NCBI GenBank assembly: GCA_001931905.2
Contig: MSJI02000500.1
Coordinates: 1-55,314, forward strand
Length of the DNA: 55,314 bases
From: Cladosporium sp. IMV 00045
Taxonomy: Eukaryota > Ascomycota > Dothideomycetes > Cladosporiales > Cladosporiaceae
Reading direction: 5' to 3'
The notes under the pieces were generated by a model. The model was given only the letters and a program-made list of their open reading frames with translations. It was not told where the DNA came from and did not search any database. Position 1 is the first letter of the stretch. Each line of letters opens with the position of its first letter. The translations under genes were made by a program, and so were the position numbers. Positions 31,512 through 42,471 of this stretch are shown piece after piece.

Positions 31512-32502
31512 CTATGAGAAGTCTTCGCCCTTCTCCTCTATGCCCTCCTTGACCCTCAACAGGAGCGTGGTCTTCCATTTGTCCAGCTTGGTCAACTGAT
31601 CAAACTGGAACAGCTTGTCGGCGAACTTCTCCTGGTCGCCTTCCTCGGACGCTTCTGACAGATCAACAAGAAGCTGGTGCTCTCTTGTCTGCGAGAAGCT
31701 CGGGTCCAGCTCGCGGTAGGATTCGAGGGCACGGTTCGTGGCGACCATGTCTCCAGAAGCCAGGTGGCAGATGCCTGCCTTGAGAAGATATTCTTTCACG
31801 GACCACTTCATCAGGTTGTTGTTGATGCTGGATTGCGAGATACGCTCGTAGTTTGCGATGGACTTTGTGTAGTCACCCTCGAGGGCGGAAAGATCGGCAA
31901 GCTTCAGGTACAACTTGTTCGCGAGCCTGATTTCTGTCAGTATGCACAAGTCAAATCTTCAACGTGTCACCGGCAACTTACGCTTCCGCATTGTCGTTTT
32001 CATACCACCCAGCGGCAGTCTCATATGACTCCATCGCCCTTTTCTGGTCGCCAATTTCCAGCTCGTACAGCTCAGCCAAGTTCTGCTTGTGACCAGCCGC
32101 TCTCCTGAAGTTACCCTTGAGAGTGTAGTGGGTGATCGCCTTCTCCAGACATCTCGCAGCATCCTCCGGCTCGTCTTTTCGGTATGACTTGAAAGCGTCT
32201 GTGAGGGTGTTGGCCGCATCGTCGGGCTCGTTCAGCTTGTCGGCCTGTATCGAGGCAGCCTTCTCGAAACACTGTCCGGCTTCCTTGTTGGCCTTTTGCA
32301 TGCGGAAAGCGTTCGCGGCTTGCGTGTAGAGGTCGCATGCATTCTCGTATTTGTCTGTGCGACCGCCGAAGAAGGAGAATCCACCGCTGGCAGATGCCAG
32401 AGCCTTATCGGCCTAGAAATGTTTGTTAGCAGTCTGTTGCGCGCGAGTTGTGAAGAAAGGCAGGCTTACCTTTTGCAGCAGAGCTCTAGGGTCCTGCGCC
32501 AT
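31512..32502 (-). CDS. SEC17: Alpha-SNAP vesicular fusion protein (SEC17)
   Basis: Three exons (32502-32470, 32412-31982, 31926-31512) encode 292 residues, the same length as yeast Sec17. The protein binds SNARE complexes and recruits the NSF ATPase (Sec18) to take them apart after membrane fusion. The N-terminus reads MAQDPRALLQK joined to ADKALASASGGFSFFGGRTDKYENA with the membrane-touching hydrophobic loop FSFFGG. TPR-like helical pairs follow (GQCFEKAASIQ, AARCLEKAITHY, AMESYETAAGWYE, DYTKSIANYERI), then the C-terminal bundle with KADKLFQFDQL-type and LLLRVKEGIEEKGEDFS end. All splice phases agree. It shares a 486-bp divergent promoter with the MMS22 gene. Confidence 0.95.
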
Positions 32503-32988
32503 GATGATTGTGAGGTTGAGTGTAATTCAGGTGTCAAAAGATGTTTGAAAAGGTCGTAGGCAGCACTTGACCTGTCTAGGAATCTATTCCATATGTATGA
32601 GAGAGGGTTCGCTCACTTGGTGCTACCAGACCAGACCACGCAGTCACGCCCTGGCCTGACGTACTTCACCCTCCGACGCTAAGCCCCCGCATTTCCGCTT
32701 TGGGTTGCACTTTCGATCTCGTCGCGTCCACCTAAGCGCGTCAATGTTGAACGAAGTCGAAACGTCGTGAAGCATTTGTGTGCCGAACCTACCAGCAAAA
32801 CTCGCCACATCCTATGCTATTGGCATAAGTTGTCACCATTTAAGCTCACGATACACTTCGTGTTACGATCATCAACAGCAGCCCATCACAGACATAGCGA
32901 ACGAACGCCTAGGACGCCAATCGTCATCGCCTTTCCAGCACTTTCCACAGTCAATCACATGCCTTGGACGTCATGAAGATCAGCGCAA
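32503..32988. other. Divergent promoter (SEC17 / MMS22)
   Basis: About 0.49 kb between the two start codons. It is the only room for both promoters. No further gene is visible. Confidence 0.5.
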
Positions 32989-35900
32989 ATGAAACGCTGG
33001 CAAACTCGCGGAGAGGTCCAGGACTCAGATGAAGAGGAATTGGGTCTGGAAGATTTATCGCAAAGTCCAGAATATCCTCGAAAGAAAGTCAAGATTGATG
33101 GGGATGATTTTGCAACCGGCCAAGATGCAGACCCGGCAGAGACAGGTATACGTGGGTTGGACGGATCGCCAGCTGCTAAAGAGGTGGATACGGCATCGAA
33201 CATCGGCGGGCATGTGGAAAAGCTGCAGGAGATGAATGGGCATAATCCTATCCATCTACCCGATCAAAAAAAGGATCATGAGCCAGCATGGACGAATCCT
33301 GCGATTGGCAACACTTATGGGCGTCTACAAAGAATACTTCAGCCAACAAAGAGTGACGCCAGGGATTTGGTTCCAGTCATAACTGAGGCTGAGCAAAATG
33401 CGGTCAGTATGGAGGATGTCCAGGCAACATATGAAATACCATCCAGCGGATCCATCCCACAAAATCCGGTCACATCCTCGGAGAATGTGGCGCCACAGGT
33501 TGACGTTGACGACCACGCAACACCGAAGGCCAACAATCCACAGGCCGATGATATCCTCAGCAGAGCTTCGTCGCCTTTGAGTGAATTGAGCGACCCACCT
33601 GAGTCTCCGCCTGCATTTTGGGATTTGCCGGGAAGTGGTCATCCTCAACCCCACGCAACAGATCCGCCTCTTACGGCCATGTCAAATGATGACATAGTCG
33701 AGATTGATGGTCATGGTGTGCCTGCTCTTCTACTCACCCAAGGCGCTCGTCGCTCATTACGAGCGAGACAGGAAAAACAACTGCATCCATACATGTATGA
33801 CAAAGCTCAATACCAACAGCAGTGCCGTGACCGAGGGCTACGACCTGTACGTTTGATGGAACATTCTGCAAACGAGACTCAAGATGCGACCGCAGATCAA
33901 GGCCATACACAACCTACAAGCTCGGCGACCCGTCCAAGCAGTTCATCGTCAAGCTTCAGTGGCTTGCCATCCTCTGGTGCCCAGCTAGAAGAGTCTTTGG
34001 ACAGCAACGCTGGTCACTTACAGACTTCTTTCCAGGAAGATGATCTGCCAGACTTGGACACCTTGCTGCAGAATCGAGAACACAAAGCCCTTGCGAAGAA
34101 AAGAATGCGGCGACTGAAGTCTTGCAAAAGCACTGCTAAAGAAATCCGAGCTACTCAGTCAGAGCACTTAGAGACGACAGAGGATATCTTTGCGATACCA
34201 CCATCCCCACCCCTTAGCTCTCGCGACTCCGCCCCAACGACTGTGAAAGCGCCTCGGGGGTTTCGACTGCCCCGTGGACTCTCGCCGATACCGCCGCCTA
34301 CCCCTCAAATCTCCTCGGTGTTGAGACCATCTCGTGCTGTTGAAGTGGCAAGTGTGTCTGACGAAGACACGCCGCCACGTACATCGCGAAGGCTGACAAG
34401 AGTACGCTCGGCCATTGCAGTTCCGTCGGACACTTCGTCTGGGTCGGGTTCGGAATCGAAGTCGGAGGATGATCAGAGGGTGTTGGCCCGTGAGCGTCGA
34501 CGCATCAGGGGTGTACTTCCTGCATCTTGGTTGCATATTGATCGGAAGGCACATCCTACTCAAAAGCCAACAAGGGCCGAAAACCATGACAATCGTCCAT
34601 CGGCTACTCAGCAGGCACCACAAAAAGGAGTGGCACGTAAGGTCCAGAAGCGATCCACTACTTCATTAGGATCAAACTTGCTCGAGATTTCTGATGATGG
34701 TGACTCCTCCGGATCGGACAATGCCACGCCGACCGCCCATCAGCGTTCCCTGCCTCCACAGACAGAGATCCCTGGATTCGTGGATGTGCAGGACGACCAC
34801 GCGGATTCAGATGACATGGAGGTAGACTGGGTCGACCCGATGTTGGCCGGAGGATCTCACCGCCGCAGTTCGTCAAAGCCCAGGAGCAAGAAGCAGTCCC
34901 GGATCGACAACACGCACAAGCGTTCCATGCCTGACTTTTCTGAGGAAAGGAACGGCTTGCGACAGATGCACCGATCAAAGCCGTCCAAACAAGGGCGAAC
35001 GACAAAAGCTAGGAAGCCAACTTCGAAGCCATCAAGAAGACCGCCCCGACTAAGCATCCTTGATGCTCAGAACTCTCCTACCCCATCGGGTAGCACGACA
35101 CCTCAATTTGTGCGCCTTGCTTCCCGCCAGGCTCGCCGTGAACCACGTCAAGGACGTCACTCGCCTTCAGGTAAATTGATACATCTTGCAACTCACCAGG
35201 ATTCAGCACAAGCAAACTCTACACTTGAGGATTGGAGGCAAGGGCGAATAATGCAGCGACAACTCACGCGTGCTCAGGCAGGACAAGAAGGACCTGAGGG
35301 TCTTGAGAACGGTGGCCAAGCTAAACCCCAAACACCGCTCGCGAATAGAACGCATCGTCCCAGAAATTTAGCATCATCTTCGGTGCCACAGAGGTTGGGA
35401 TTGGGTGCAAGCAATCGAGAGTCCGGCGCCCCTCAAACAAATTCAGGCCTACATAAGGACGCAGAGAACGGTGAATCACCCGCTCTTCGAGCAAGGCCCG
35501 GAGAGCAGCATCAGCAGAATACGTCCACAAAGCAGCGATCCCGACGTCCCTTGAATGCTCGGCCTCCCCAGGTAGGTGCGCTCTACAGAGGTGCTCAATT
35601 GGAAACCCCAGAGAGCGCTTATCTTCAGGAAAATCGCACCTCTGCCTTTCAACGCCGGATGCAACTATTAACAGAGACTGTGACGCGAAGAACAGCAACC
35701 CCAGCACCTGGCGGGCTCCCAATGGCACGCTTCCTGCAAGAGCCGCATGGAGCCTCTCGCACTATCAACGCAAGACCTTCTGGACACATCCAGCCTGGCC
35801 ATGATGCCGCTCCACAGCCCGCTGAGAACAATTCCAATTCTGTGCGATTGCCACATAGGCCTCGGAAACGCCGCCCCCAGCGGATTGATGTTGAAGCGCG

Positions 35901-38900
35901 CCAGTACCGTCAACCCAGCGAGCCTTTGCCGGTAGCTCCGATGGAACAAGAAAACGATAACGCAACTGTTGCCGATTCGAACGCAATTTTGAAAGGCTTG
36001 GGACCTTCGGGAACACGGTATGCCACCAACTTCGACATCAGGCACCTACCTGCAGGCACCTACTTCCATCAAAGCACATTCATTGGAAGCGGAGACCTTG
36101 CTGCAGCTATAGCCCTGGGTGGACGGAAGATGGACAAGACCTCTGGCAGTCTTCGCATCTACATCAATTCTATTACGTACGAGTGGACCGCATGGTCCGA
36201 GGAAGTCAGTACTGCGATGGCTGAGATATCTCCTGCGATAATCATGGCCCTGCAAAAATCACATGACATGGCATTTGCCTCATGGGATGAACACGTCGCT
36301 GCCGTATCTTCGAACGTTGACCACATGCTCCGATCGACCATTCGATACCTCTCAAGCTGTCTGTATTTCCTTGATGCGATAGACCGAAGAGCTTGCTGCC
36401 AGCGAATCGATCAGGTCATTCATGACATCTTGGAGACAATTGACGATACCGAGCAGTGGAAAGCCGGGTTGCAAGGCTTGCGCCGAAATACAATCCAGTA
36501 TACTCTGGTTCTCGCGCGGCAAAACCAAGTAATCAGTAACGGTTTGGCCCCATCCGAATCCTTGAGGTCAAGTACTGCAGACCGTATCAGGCGGTGCGCC
36601 TCTCGACTCGCTTCGTGTCTAGTACCTGAAGAGCTCGACATGCTGCGGTCAGCGTACGAACAGCAAAGGTTTGCGTCCACGAGGGAACATGGAGTCAGGC
36701 AAGATGATACAACGATTGCCGGCGTGACTATTCTCTATCATTGTCTGCGCGACGATCCAAATCCACGTTCGCTGTTCTGGGAAGTCATCAGCGAAGCGCT
36801 TGGGCTGGATTTGTTAGGATCTTACAATGCAGCAGACATTGATCAGAAATGGTACAGCGTCTTCACGCTACTCCCATGCCTGGACTTCGACTCTACTGGT
36901 ATGATTCAGCACAATGCCAACATGCTTCCCGAAGTGGACTGGTCGTTGCCGAGACAATTAGTTGAGAGATGCTTTGAACTCTACCCAAACACCAGCACAT
37001 TACGTGGCACCTCAATCAATGAATATGTGCGGGCGACATTAATAAGATGCTCGCGTCTCTTCAACACATGGCGCTGGTGGAAGTGCGAGCCTCTGCTGAG
37101 CGTCGTCTATGATTTCTTCGCACGCCGGAACATGAGCCTGCTTCATCATGAGGAGGGTAAAGGATCTCCTGAGTTCTTGGACAATCTTACAGCAGTTCAA
37201 GATATTCACTTGGATGTCGGGCCAGATGATCGCTCCTTCTGCATATTCCTGAAGATGCTGGCAGCCGCACTAAGAACGTGGAGGGAACATCACGTCTATC
37301 CGGACAAGAAGATTGGTAGCATAGCATGGCGCATGATCCCCAATCACGCACGAATCTATCGCAAGGATGCAGAAGTCATGCAGACTGATCTGGATGCGCT
37401 ACGCAATCACTTCGATCTGCTCTGCACGCTTTACTTCGCCTCCCCTCCGACACACCGCCTGCGTGTTGACATGCTACGCAATTTGGTCGACCACTCGAGC
37501 TCTCATCGAGAAGCATGCCGCATAAGTGTACGCGCATGGTCTCGCATTGCCAGCTTTCAGATGTCGACAGACGAGTCTGCAGATGCTCTCGAACCGTTCG
37601 TCGGATGGTTCAAAGATATGACACAAACGACCATTGGCCAATATCGCTTCGCGCGCACTGAAGCAGAGCAGCATTATAATGAGGCAAAGGCACAAGGAGC
37701 TATTGGTCTGACTGATGAATTGCTGGAAAGGACAGTCTCGAGCAATCAAAGGCAAATTGCCGCCACAGTCGTTGATCTGCTCGCTGCCTTCCGACGGGCG
37801 CTTACATCTGCAAGCAGTCTCGATTCAGCGCGATTCTTTCTTGAGAGTTGCGAGCCTTGGAAAGCATTCGACTCGTTTGATCCATCGGAGAGGCGCCTGA
37901 TGAACGTCTTCAACGAAGCTTTGGATCTTATCAAAGCTGCTGTTGACGTGCAGAATGAATTCAGGACCGCTAGCCATAACCATGATTCAAGCGAAGATAG
38001 CCAGGACTACGGGGACTTCAGCCTTTTGCAAGAGTTCGCCACAGGCCAGACTTCTAGTCAGACCAATAGCAACTTCGACCTCGTCGAGCTGATACAGGAA
38101 GCTTGCGCTCAGCTTCTTTCCAATGCGTTTGGGTCTGAAGTTTCTCCTGACGATGCTCTCCTGGCAAGATTGGTCGACGTCTGGATCCAGCTTGTCACCT
38201 ACATGGTTAGTAGAGGCTTGCGATCTTGGGGCAACTTCGTCAATGACTATAATGCTGGTGCATGGTTCCAATTGCGAGACACCGCACAGCACCGAAAGTT
38301 CACGCCTTATGTTCTGGCAAGAATTCTCGAGAACGACCCAGAAGCTTTCGATCCGCTCAAAGAGACCTTTCTGGCAGCCTGGCTCAAGTCGCTTGTCGAG
38401 CGCGAGTCCACTTTGAAGTATCAGCATCTTCTTACTGCCGCTTTGCTCAGCACTCGGTCTGAAGAGCCGCTGCTCTCGAATCTACCTTTCAGTAGGGCCG
38501 CTGCAACGACAACTTACCAGATCACCTTGCAAGAACTTCGACAAGGACGCCTCAGTCTGATTTCTACGGTTCTGTCAAATATGCTCGAGCATTATGACAG
38601 GACTTTGCTCGACTGTCCTCATGCGCTACCAGAGCTAAGGCGGAACTACACTGACCTCCTTCGCCAACTAATGCAGACGATGAAATCAAACTACCAAGAT
38701 CTTCAGCTTGGCAACCCTGCCGATACGGCTGACAGCAGCGTGCAGGGCACCTATGTCGTCTTCGTGCAACATGTGATCACGTTCCTGCAGCAATACACCA
38801 ATGACCACATCTGCGCAGTCGACAAATTCTTCCTCGACTCGTCTGCATTCCCTCTCCCAGCAACTGACCCAACATACGTCGTTGGGAGGTTGAGGAGCAA

Positions 38901-39864
38901 TGTTTCCAAGCTCATTGAAGCAAAGACAAGGAAGAAGGTAGCAACGTTTTTGCACGCCGTGTCCGAAAGAGCGGCGATTGACGGCCAGCAAGCATACCTG
39001 GCAGATCAATTCTACAGAGCCATGGCCGGCACGACAGAGCTAGGCGATGCGCAAGCGCCTTCATTACGGCACGTCATCCTCACCTCGATCTTCCCGCTGT
39101 ATATCGAGAAGGCGCTCGACGATTCCTGCACGTGGATCTTCGCCCTTCCTATGCTTGAAGCAAGCGCCAAGACGGTCGCCGATCTTCTGTACGACACGAT
39201 ACTCGATGGCGAGAACAGCCTTACGGCCGCTGTGGAAGTGATGAGTGCGCTCCTGGGCGCCGTGCAAGTCTCCATCGCCCAAGCCATCGCAAATGAAGAA
39301 AAGCTGAAATCCCCCCACGTCCTGAAAATAGCAGCAGCAATGCTCGGACTCTGCCGCGCCTCTGTCGTCTTCGCACATCACATCCAGCGCACCAAGCGCC
39401 CGACCCCCATGACAGCGCAACTACGGTCTCTCCAAAGTCAGTCAGTCAAACTCGAAGACCTCCTCACGCGAAGTCCCGAAGGCGACGATTTCTTCTTCGG
39501 CCCCCCGGCGCACGATCTCATGGATCTAGACGACGACTTCGCCCCTTCCCAGCCACAGACAACAAGATGGTCTGAAACGCAAGCTTTCAGCGCGAGACAG
39601 TTGCAGCAATCTATGGCGAATGACTGGCATTACGTCGATGCCAATGATGGAACTCAGAGGAGGAGGGTTTTCGTTCGGAAGGGCAACAGTTCGAGGGAAG
39701 TCGTGGTGCAAGTGGGGATGTATGAGGAGGAGAAAGGGGAGTTGTTGGATGCTATTAAGGCTTTTGGGAGGGGTTGTGATGCGCAACACTGGAGGGGCGG
39801 GAGGAGGAGGAGGGGAAAATGTGCTGGGAGGGGTGATCTGGGCTTGGGTGGGTTGGTGATTTAG
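32989..39864 (+). CDS. MMS22: MMS22/Mus7-family DNA repair scaffold
   Basis: An intronless 2291-residue frame, one of the largest in the window. The family (Mus7/MMS22) provides the substrate adaptor of the Rtt101-Mms1 cullin ubiquitin ligase, which helps stalled or damaged replication forks and homologous recombination in the nucleus. The start MKRWQTRGEVQDSDEEE, the bipartite basic run PRKKVKID, LPDLDTLLQNREHKALAKKR and RRIRGVLPASWLHIDRK (about residue 503) are hallmarks I associate with fungal Mus7 proteins. Residues up to about 1000 are largely disordered (Ser, Pro, Gln, Arg). From about 1010 (TNFDIRHLPAGTYFHQSTF) the protein is a long helical repeat domain to about 2150, followed by an acidic patch (DLMDLDDDFAPSQ) and a basic tail. 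It converges with nothing: the next + gene lies 2.6 kb downstream. Confidence 0.85.
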   Translation: MKRWQTRGEVQDSDEEELGLEDLSQSPEYPRKKVKIDGDDFATGQDADPAETGIRGLDGSPAAKEVDTASNIGGHVEKLQEMNGHNPIHLPDQKKDHEPAWTNPAIGNTYGRLQRILQPTKSDARDLVPVITEAEQNAVSMEDVQATYEIPSSGSIPQNPVTSSENVAPQVDVDDHATPKANNPQADDILSRASSPLSELSDPPESPPAFWDLPGSGHPQPHATDPPLTAMSNDDIVEIDGHGVPALLLTQGARRSLRARQEKQLHPYMYDKAQYQQQCRDRGLRPVRLMEHSANETQDATADQGHTQPTSSATRPSSSSSSFSGLPSSGAQLEESLDSNAGHLQTSFQEDDLPDLDTLLQNREHKALAKKRMRRLKSCKSTAKEIRATQSEHLETTEDIFAIPPSPPLSSRDSAPTTVKAPRGFRLPRGLSPIPPPTPQISSVLRPSRAVEVASVSDEDTPPRTSRRLTRVRSAIAVPSDTSSGSGSESKSEDDQRVLARERRRIRGVLPASWLHIDRKAHPTQKPTRAENHDNRPSATQQAPQKGVARKVQKRSTTSLGSNLLEISDDGDSSGSDNATPTAHQRSLPPQTEIPGFVDVQDDHADSDDMEVDWVDPMLAGGSHRRSSSKPRSKKQSRIDNTHKRSMPDFSEERNGLRQMHRSKPSKQGRTTKARKPTSKPSRRPPRLSILDAQNSPTPSGSTTPQFVRLASRQARREPRQGRHSPSGKLIHLATHQDSAQANSTLEDWRQGRIMQRQLTRAQAGQEGPEGLENGGQAKPQTPLANRTHRPRNLASSSVPQRLGLGASNRESGAPQTNSGLHKDAENGESPALRARPGEQHQQNTSTKQRSRRPLNARPPQVGALYRGAQLETPESAYLQENRTSAFQRRMQLLTETVTRRTATPAPGGLPMARFLQEPHGASRTINARPSGHIQPGHDAAPQPAENNSNSVRLPHRPRKRRPQRIDVEARQYRQPSEPLPVAPMEQENDNATVADSNAILKGLGPSGTRYATNFDIRHLPAGTYFHQSTFIGSGDLAAAIALGGRKMDKTSGSLRIYINSITYEWTAWSEEVSTAMAEISPAIIMALQKSHDMAFASWDEHVAAVSSNVDHMLRSTIRYLSSCLYFLDAIDRRACCQRIDQVIHDILETIDDTEQWKAGLQGLRRNTIQYTLVLARQNQVISNGLAPSESLRSSTADRIRRCASRLASCLVPEELDMLRSAYEQQRFASTREHGVRQDDTTIAGVTILYHCLRDDPNPRSLFWEVISEALGLDLLGSYNAADIDQKWYSVFTLLPCLDFDSTGMIQHNANMLPEVDWSLPRQLVERCFELYPNTSTLRGTSINEYVRATLIRCSRLFNTWRWWKCEPLLSVVYDFFARRNMSLLHHEEGKGSPEFLDNLTAVQDIHLDVGPDDRSFCIFLKMLAAALRTWREHHVYPDKKIGSIAWRMIPNHARIYRKDAEVMQTDLDALRNHFDLLCTLYFASPPTHRLRVDMLRNLVDHSSSHREACRISVRAWSRIASFQMSTDESADALEPFVGWFKDMTQTTIGQYRFARTEAEQHYNEAKAQGAIGLTDELLERTVSSNQRQIAATVVDLLAAFRRALTSASSLDSARFFLESCEPWKAFDSFDPSERRLMNVFNEALDLIKAAVDVQNEFRTASHNHDSSEDSQDYGDFSLLQEFATGQTSSQTNSNFDLVELIQEACAQLLSNAFGSEVSPDDALLARLVDVWIQLVTYMVSRGLRSWGNFVNDYNAGAWFQLRDTAQHRKFTPYVLARILENDPEAFDPLKETFLAAWLKSLVERESTLKYQHLLTAALLSTRSEEPLLSNLPFSRAAATTTYQITLQELRQGRLSLISTVLSNMLEHYDRTLLDCPHALPELRRNYTDLLRQLMQTMKSNYQDLQLGNPADTADSSVQGTYVVFVQHVITFLQQYTNDHICAVDKFFLDSSAFPLPATDPTYVVGRLRSNVSKLIEAKTRKKVATFLHAVSERAAIDGQQAYLADQFYRAMAGTTELGDAQAPSLRHVILTSIFPLYIEKALDDSCTWIFALPMLEASAKTVADLLYDTILDGENSLTAAVEVMSALLGAVQVSIAQAIANEEKLKSPHVLKIAAAMLGLCRASVVFAHHIQRTKRPTPMTAQLRSLQSQSVKLEDLLTRSPEGDDFFFGPPAHDLMDLDDDFAPSQPQTTRWSETQAFSARQLQQSMANDWHYVDANDGTQRRRVFVRKGNSSREVVVQVGMYEEEKGELLDAIKAFGRGCDAQHWRGGRRRRGKCAGRGDLGLGGLVI

Positions 39865-42471
39865 GTGGGAGGGGGAGGTGGTGTGTTTTTGTCGCGATTG
39901 TTGAAGCGTTCGTAGCGTTTTGAATGGGGTGTGGTTGATAAGGTTCGGCGTTTTCGGGAGGGATGTAAATTCACATGGGGTTTGCATCGTTTGTAACAGC
40001 ATGGAGATAGGTACCAATGGCAAGGGGATATAAAATGTCACGAAAAGCATTGAAGCGGCAACTCTCGCGAGTGCATTAAGAAATGTTGTCTGTTCTTTTA
40101 CAACGGACGCCTTTAGGGGAATACAACATTCCTTCACCACGACCAGTCCCTCGTCCACCACTGTTCTAACCCCTACTTCGCTCTCTAGAATTTCACCTGT
40201 CCGAAAGAAAATCGAAAACTTCCCCTACCTAAATGTTCTCTATTTCTAGTACAGCCCCAAACTAGGCAACCGCAAACCCTTCACCCGCCAGGCGACGTTT
40301 GAGCAAACGCACGCAGCCTGCAACGCAGCCACACAAGCAACCGTGGCAGCGTCCGGTGAAGTGTCGTGGAGGTTAAACGAGTTTAGCGCCAACGGGCAGT
40401 TTCATCCCGATGCAGACAGGCTGCAGCTACCTACCTATCTTTGCCCCTCCCCTACCTCACGTCTTGCGTCTGTATCTTTTTTCGAGCTCCCTCCGAAAGA
40501 AACAGGGCTCAGAGGCGTTTGCGCGATCCACAGGGGGGAGGTAGTGGGAGGGGGACAGGTCAACGCTTGATGGGCGACGAGATAGAGCGAAGATCGCGAG
40601 AAAAACAAGGCCCCGAAACGGCTTGAACAGGGAAGCGTGAGGGCTCTTCCTAACTCCTTCCGAGCGAACGTGGGAGTGGGAGTGGCGGTATTACATGATG
40701 CAGTGTGTAGATCGTATCTTTTTTTGTCTGTATTTCTGGTATTAGCCGAGGAATGGCGAGTCATGCTTGTTCGTGTTTTATCCTTGATTCGACCTATTTG
40801 TTTTGATGAATCGATTTGATCAATACCTACATAGCTATATTAATCATCTAGCCGTGAATCCATGCCAACGGCCATTCGAGATAGGGTTTTTACCTCGATC
40901 TTAATGACAAGAGTACCTCGTCATAACGGAATGATTGCAAGAGCGTGCGGTTGTTCCTCATCAGGTGAGGGGCTAGAAGGCCTAGATTCTGATCGAATGT
41001 CAGCAAGCGAGGATCACCAGAGACCCTCGTGGGGAATGATGACACGGATGACGTCGGGAGGGATGCTGCAAAATTTCATCACATGTGGGAGGTGAATGAT
41101 GTTTCGCCGTTGGAATTTCCCCGAAGGAAGGTGCGATGGGTGAGCGAGTGTAAGTGAATTGGATACGTCTGTGATAAAACAAAGATGAGAGAAGGCAGTC
41201 GGGATAGACGAGCTATGTATGAATGCTGGTTCTACTTTCAGCCACGCACATGTGTGCTACCGGAGGTATGCTGTCATCAGAACATACATCATCGTGCTGC
41301 CCGGAAGATAGCGAGCAGCATGACGAAAGAAAGGATGGCTCGCATGAGCATGGGTGCAAGCTACGGACGTATATGCTGTGCCATCGGTAGTATCAGGCAC
41401 AAAAGACACGATTGACTTTGAGCCATCTGCCTGTTGCTGTATATGCTCATGCTGATCGCCGCCTTGAGCTGTATCCTTTCGGCAGCATCTCTCCTTGTCT
41501 TAGCGACACAAACGGCCTTCACCTACCGGTAGATACAGACACAAGAACGATCAGGTGATGGAAAGGTGACAGTACGAGCACCAACACCCACCAGCCATAC
41601 TCGTCTGGTCGTCGAGTCTCCACCATCCACCGGTTCAGCCAGTTGCGCCCTTCCGAATCCCCCCACCATCCTGTCACTCCAACTCAGGTCCCTGCCAACG
41701 TGCGCGCAAACCTACTGCTCCTCCCCTCTGCCCTACCCTGCCCTGCCCTGCCCTGCCCTGCCCTGCCCTATCCTTGTCTTCGTTCGGGCTGCCTCGCACC
41801 TAAGCGCAGCTATCTCTTGTTCTACCATTTACCGAGCTCCTCCTCTCTCGCTCTACTATCAATCGCCCTCCGACTCATCCACCGTCCGTTGCGAATTTTT
41901 GCGCAACATCCCCAACAGGCCTCCTTCAGCAACCCCTCCACTCCCCCTCCACCACCTACTCCTCAACACCGCCGTCGCTGCATGCGTCCGGAACTCCTCC
42001 CATCCCTCGACCACAGGCCACCCCCACTTCGGACCCGCCAAGCCCATTACTCTGCCTTCGTTCATCCAGTACCCAATTGTAGCAATCCCTCCGACTGCTT
42101 TCTTTCTGGATACCTAGACCACTTTACCAGTCACTCACAATCTTCCACCTATCTCGGCTTCTTCAACCGCAATACCCAACGCCCAAACTGACGGCTTTTC
42201 GTCCCGACTCACCTCCCACTCCCCACGCGATAACGGGCCCCATCTGACATCATCGGGCTCCAACCTCTTCTCTTCACATCACACAATTCGCCAACCGACC
42301 GCAGCGACACCCTACCAACCGCAGCCCTGCGCCCGCTGTAGGATTCGCGGCAACTCGCAAACGCAGCAGTCCAACAACTCTGCGCGCGCGCCACCACGAA
42401 GAATTTATCAGAACACACTCGACAGCAGAGGCAAAGACCACAAGAAAAAAAAATCCTTCTCACAACCAGCC
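39865..42471. other. Long intergenic region upstream of YPD1
   Basis: About 2.6 kb, the longest gene-free stretch. Small open frames (40343-40570, 41566-42117 and others) are irregular and show no domain. From about 41.57 kb to the YPD1 start the + strand is strongly C/T-rich, as in a long 5' leader of a regulated gene. A short pentanucleotide repeat lies at 41736-41765. No RNA gene is recognised. Confidence 0.45.
41731..41770. repeat. Pentanucleotide microsatellite (CCCTG)6 with CCCTA flanks
   Basis: Six perfect CCCTG units at 41736-41765, bordered on each side by one CCCTA unit. It lies in the C/T-rich region about 0.7 kb before the YPD1 start codon. Confidence 0.9.

Noticed and set aside
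41566..42191. Two overlapping + strand open frames before YPD1
   Set aside because: Pro/Ser/Leu-rich products of a C/T-rich non-coding leader; both frames are open because stops are rare in such sequence.
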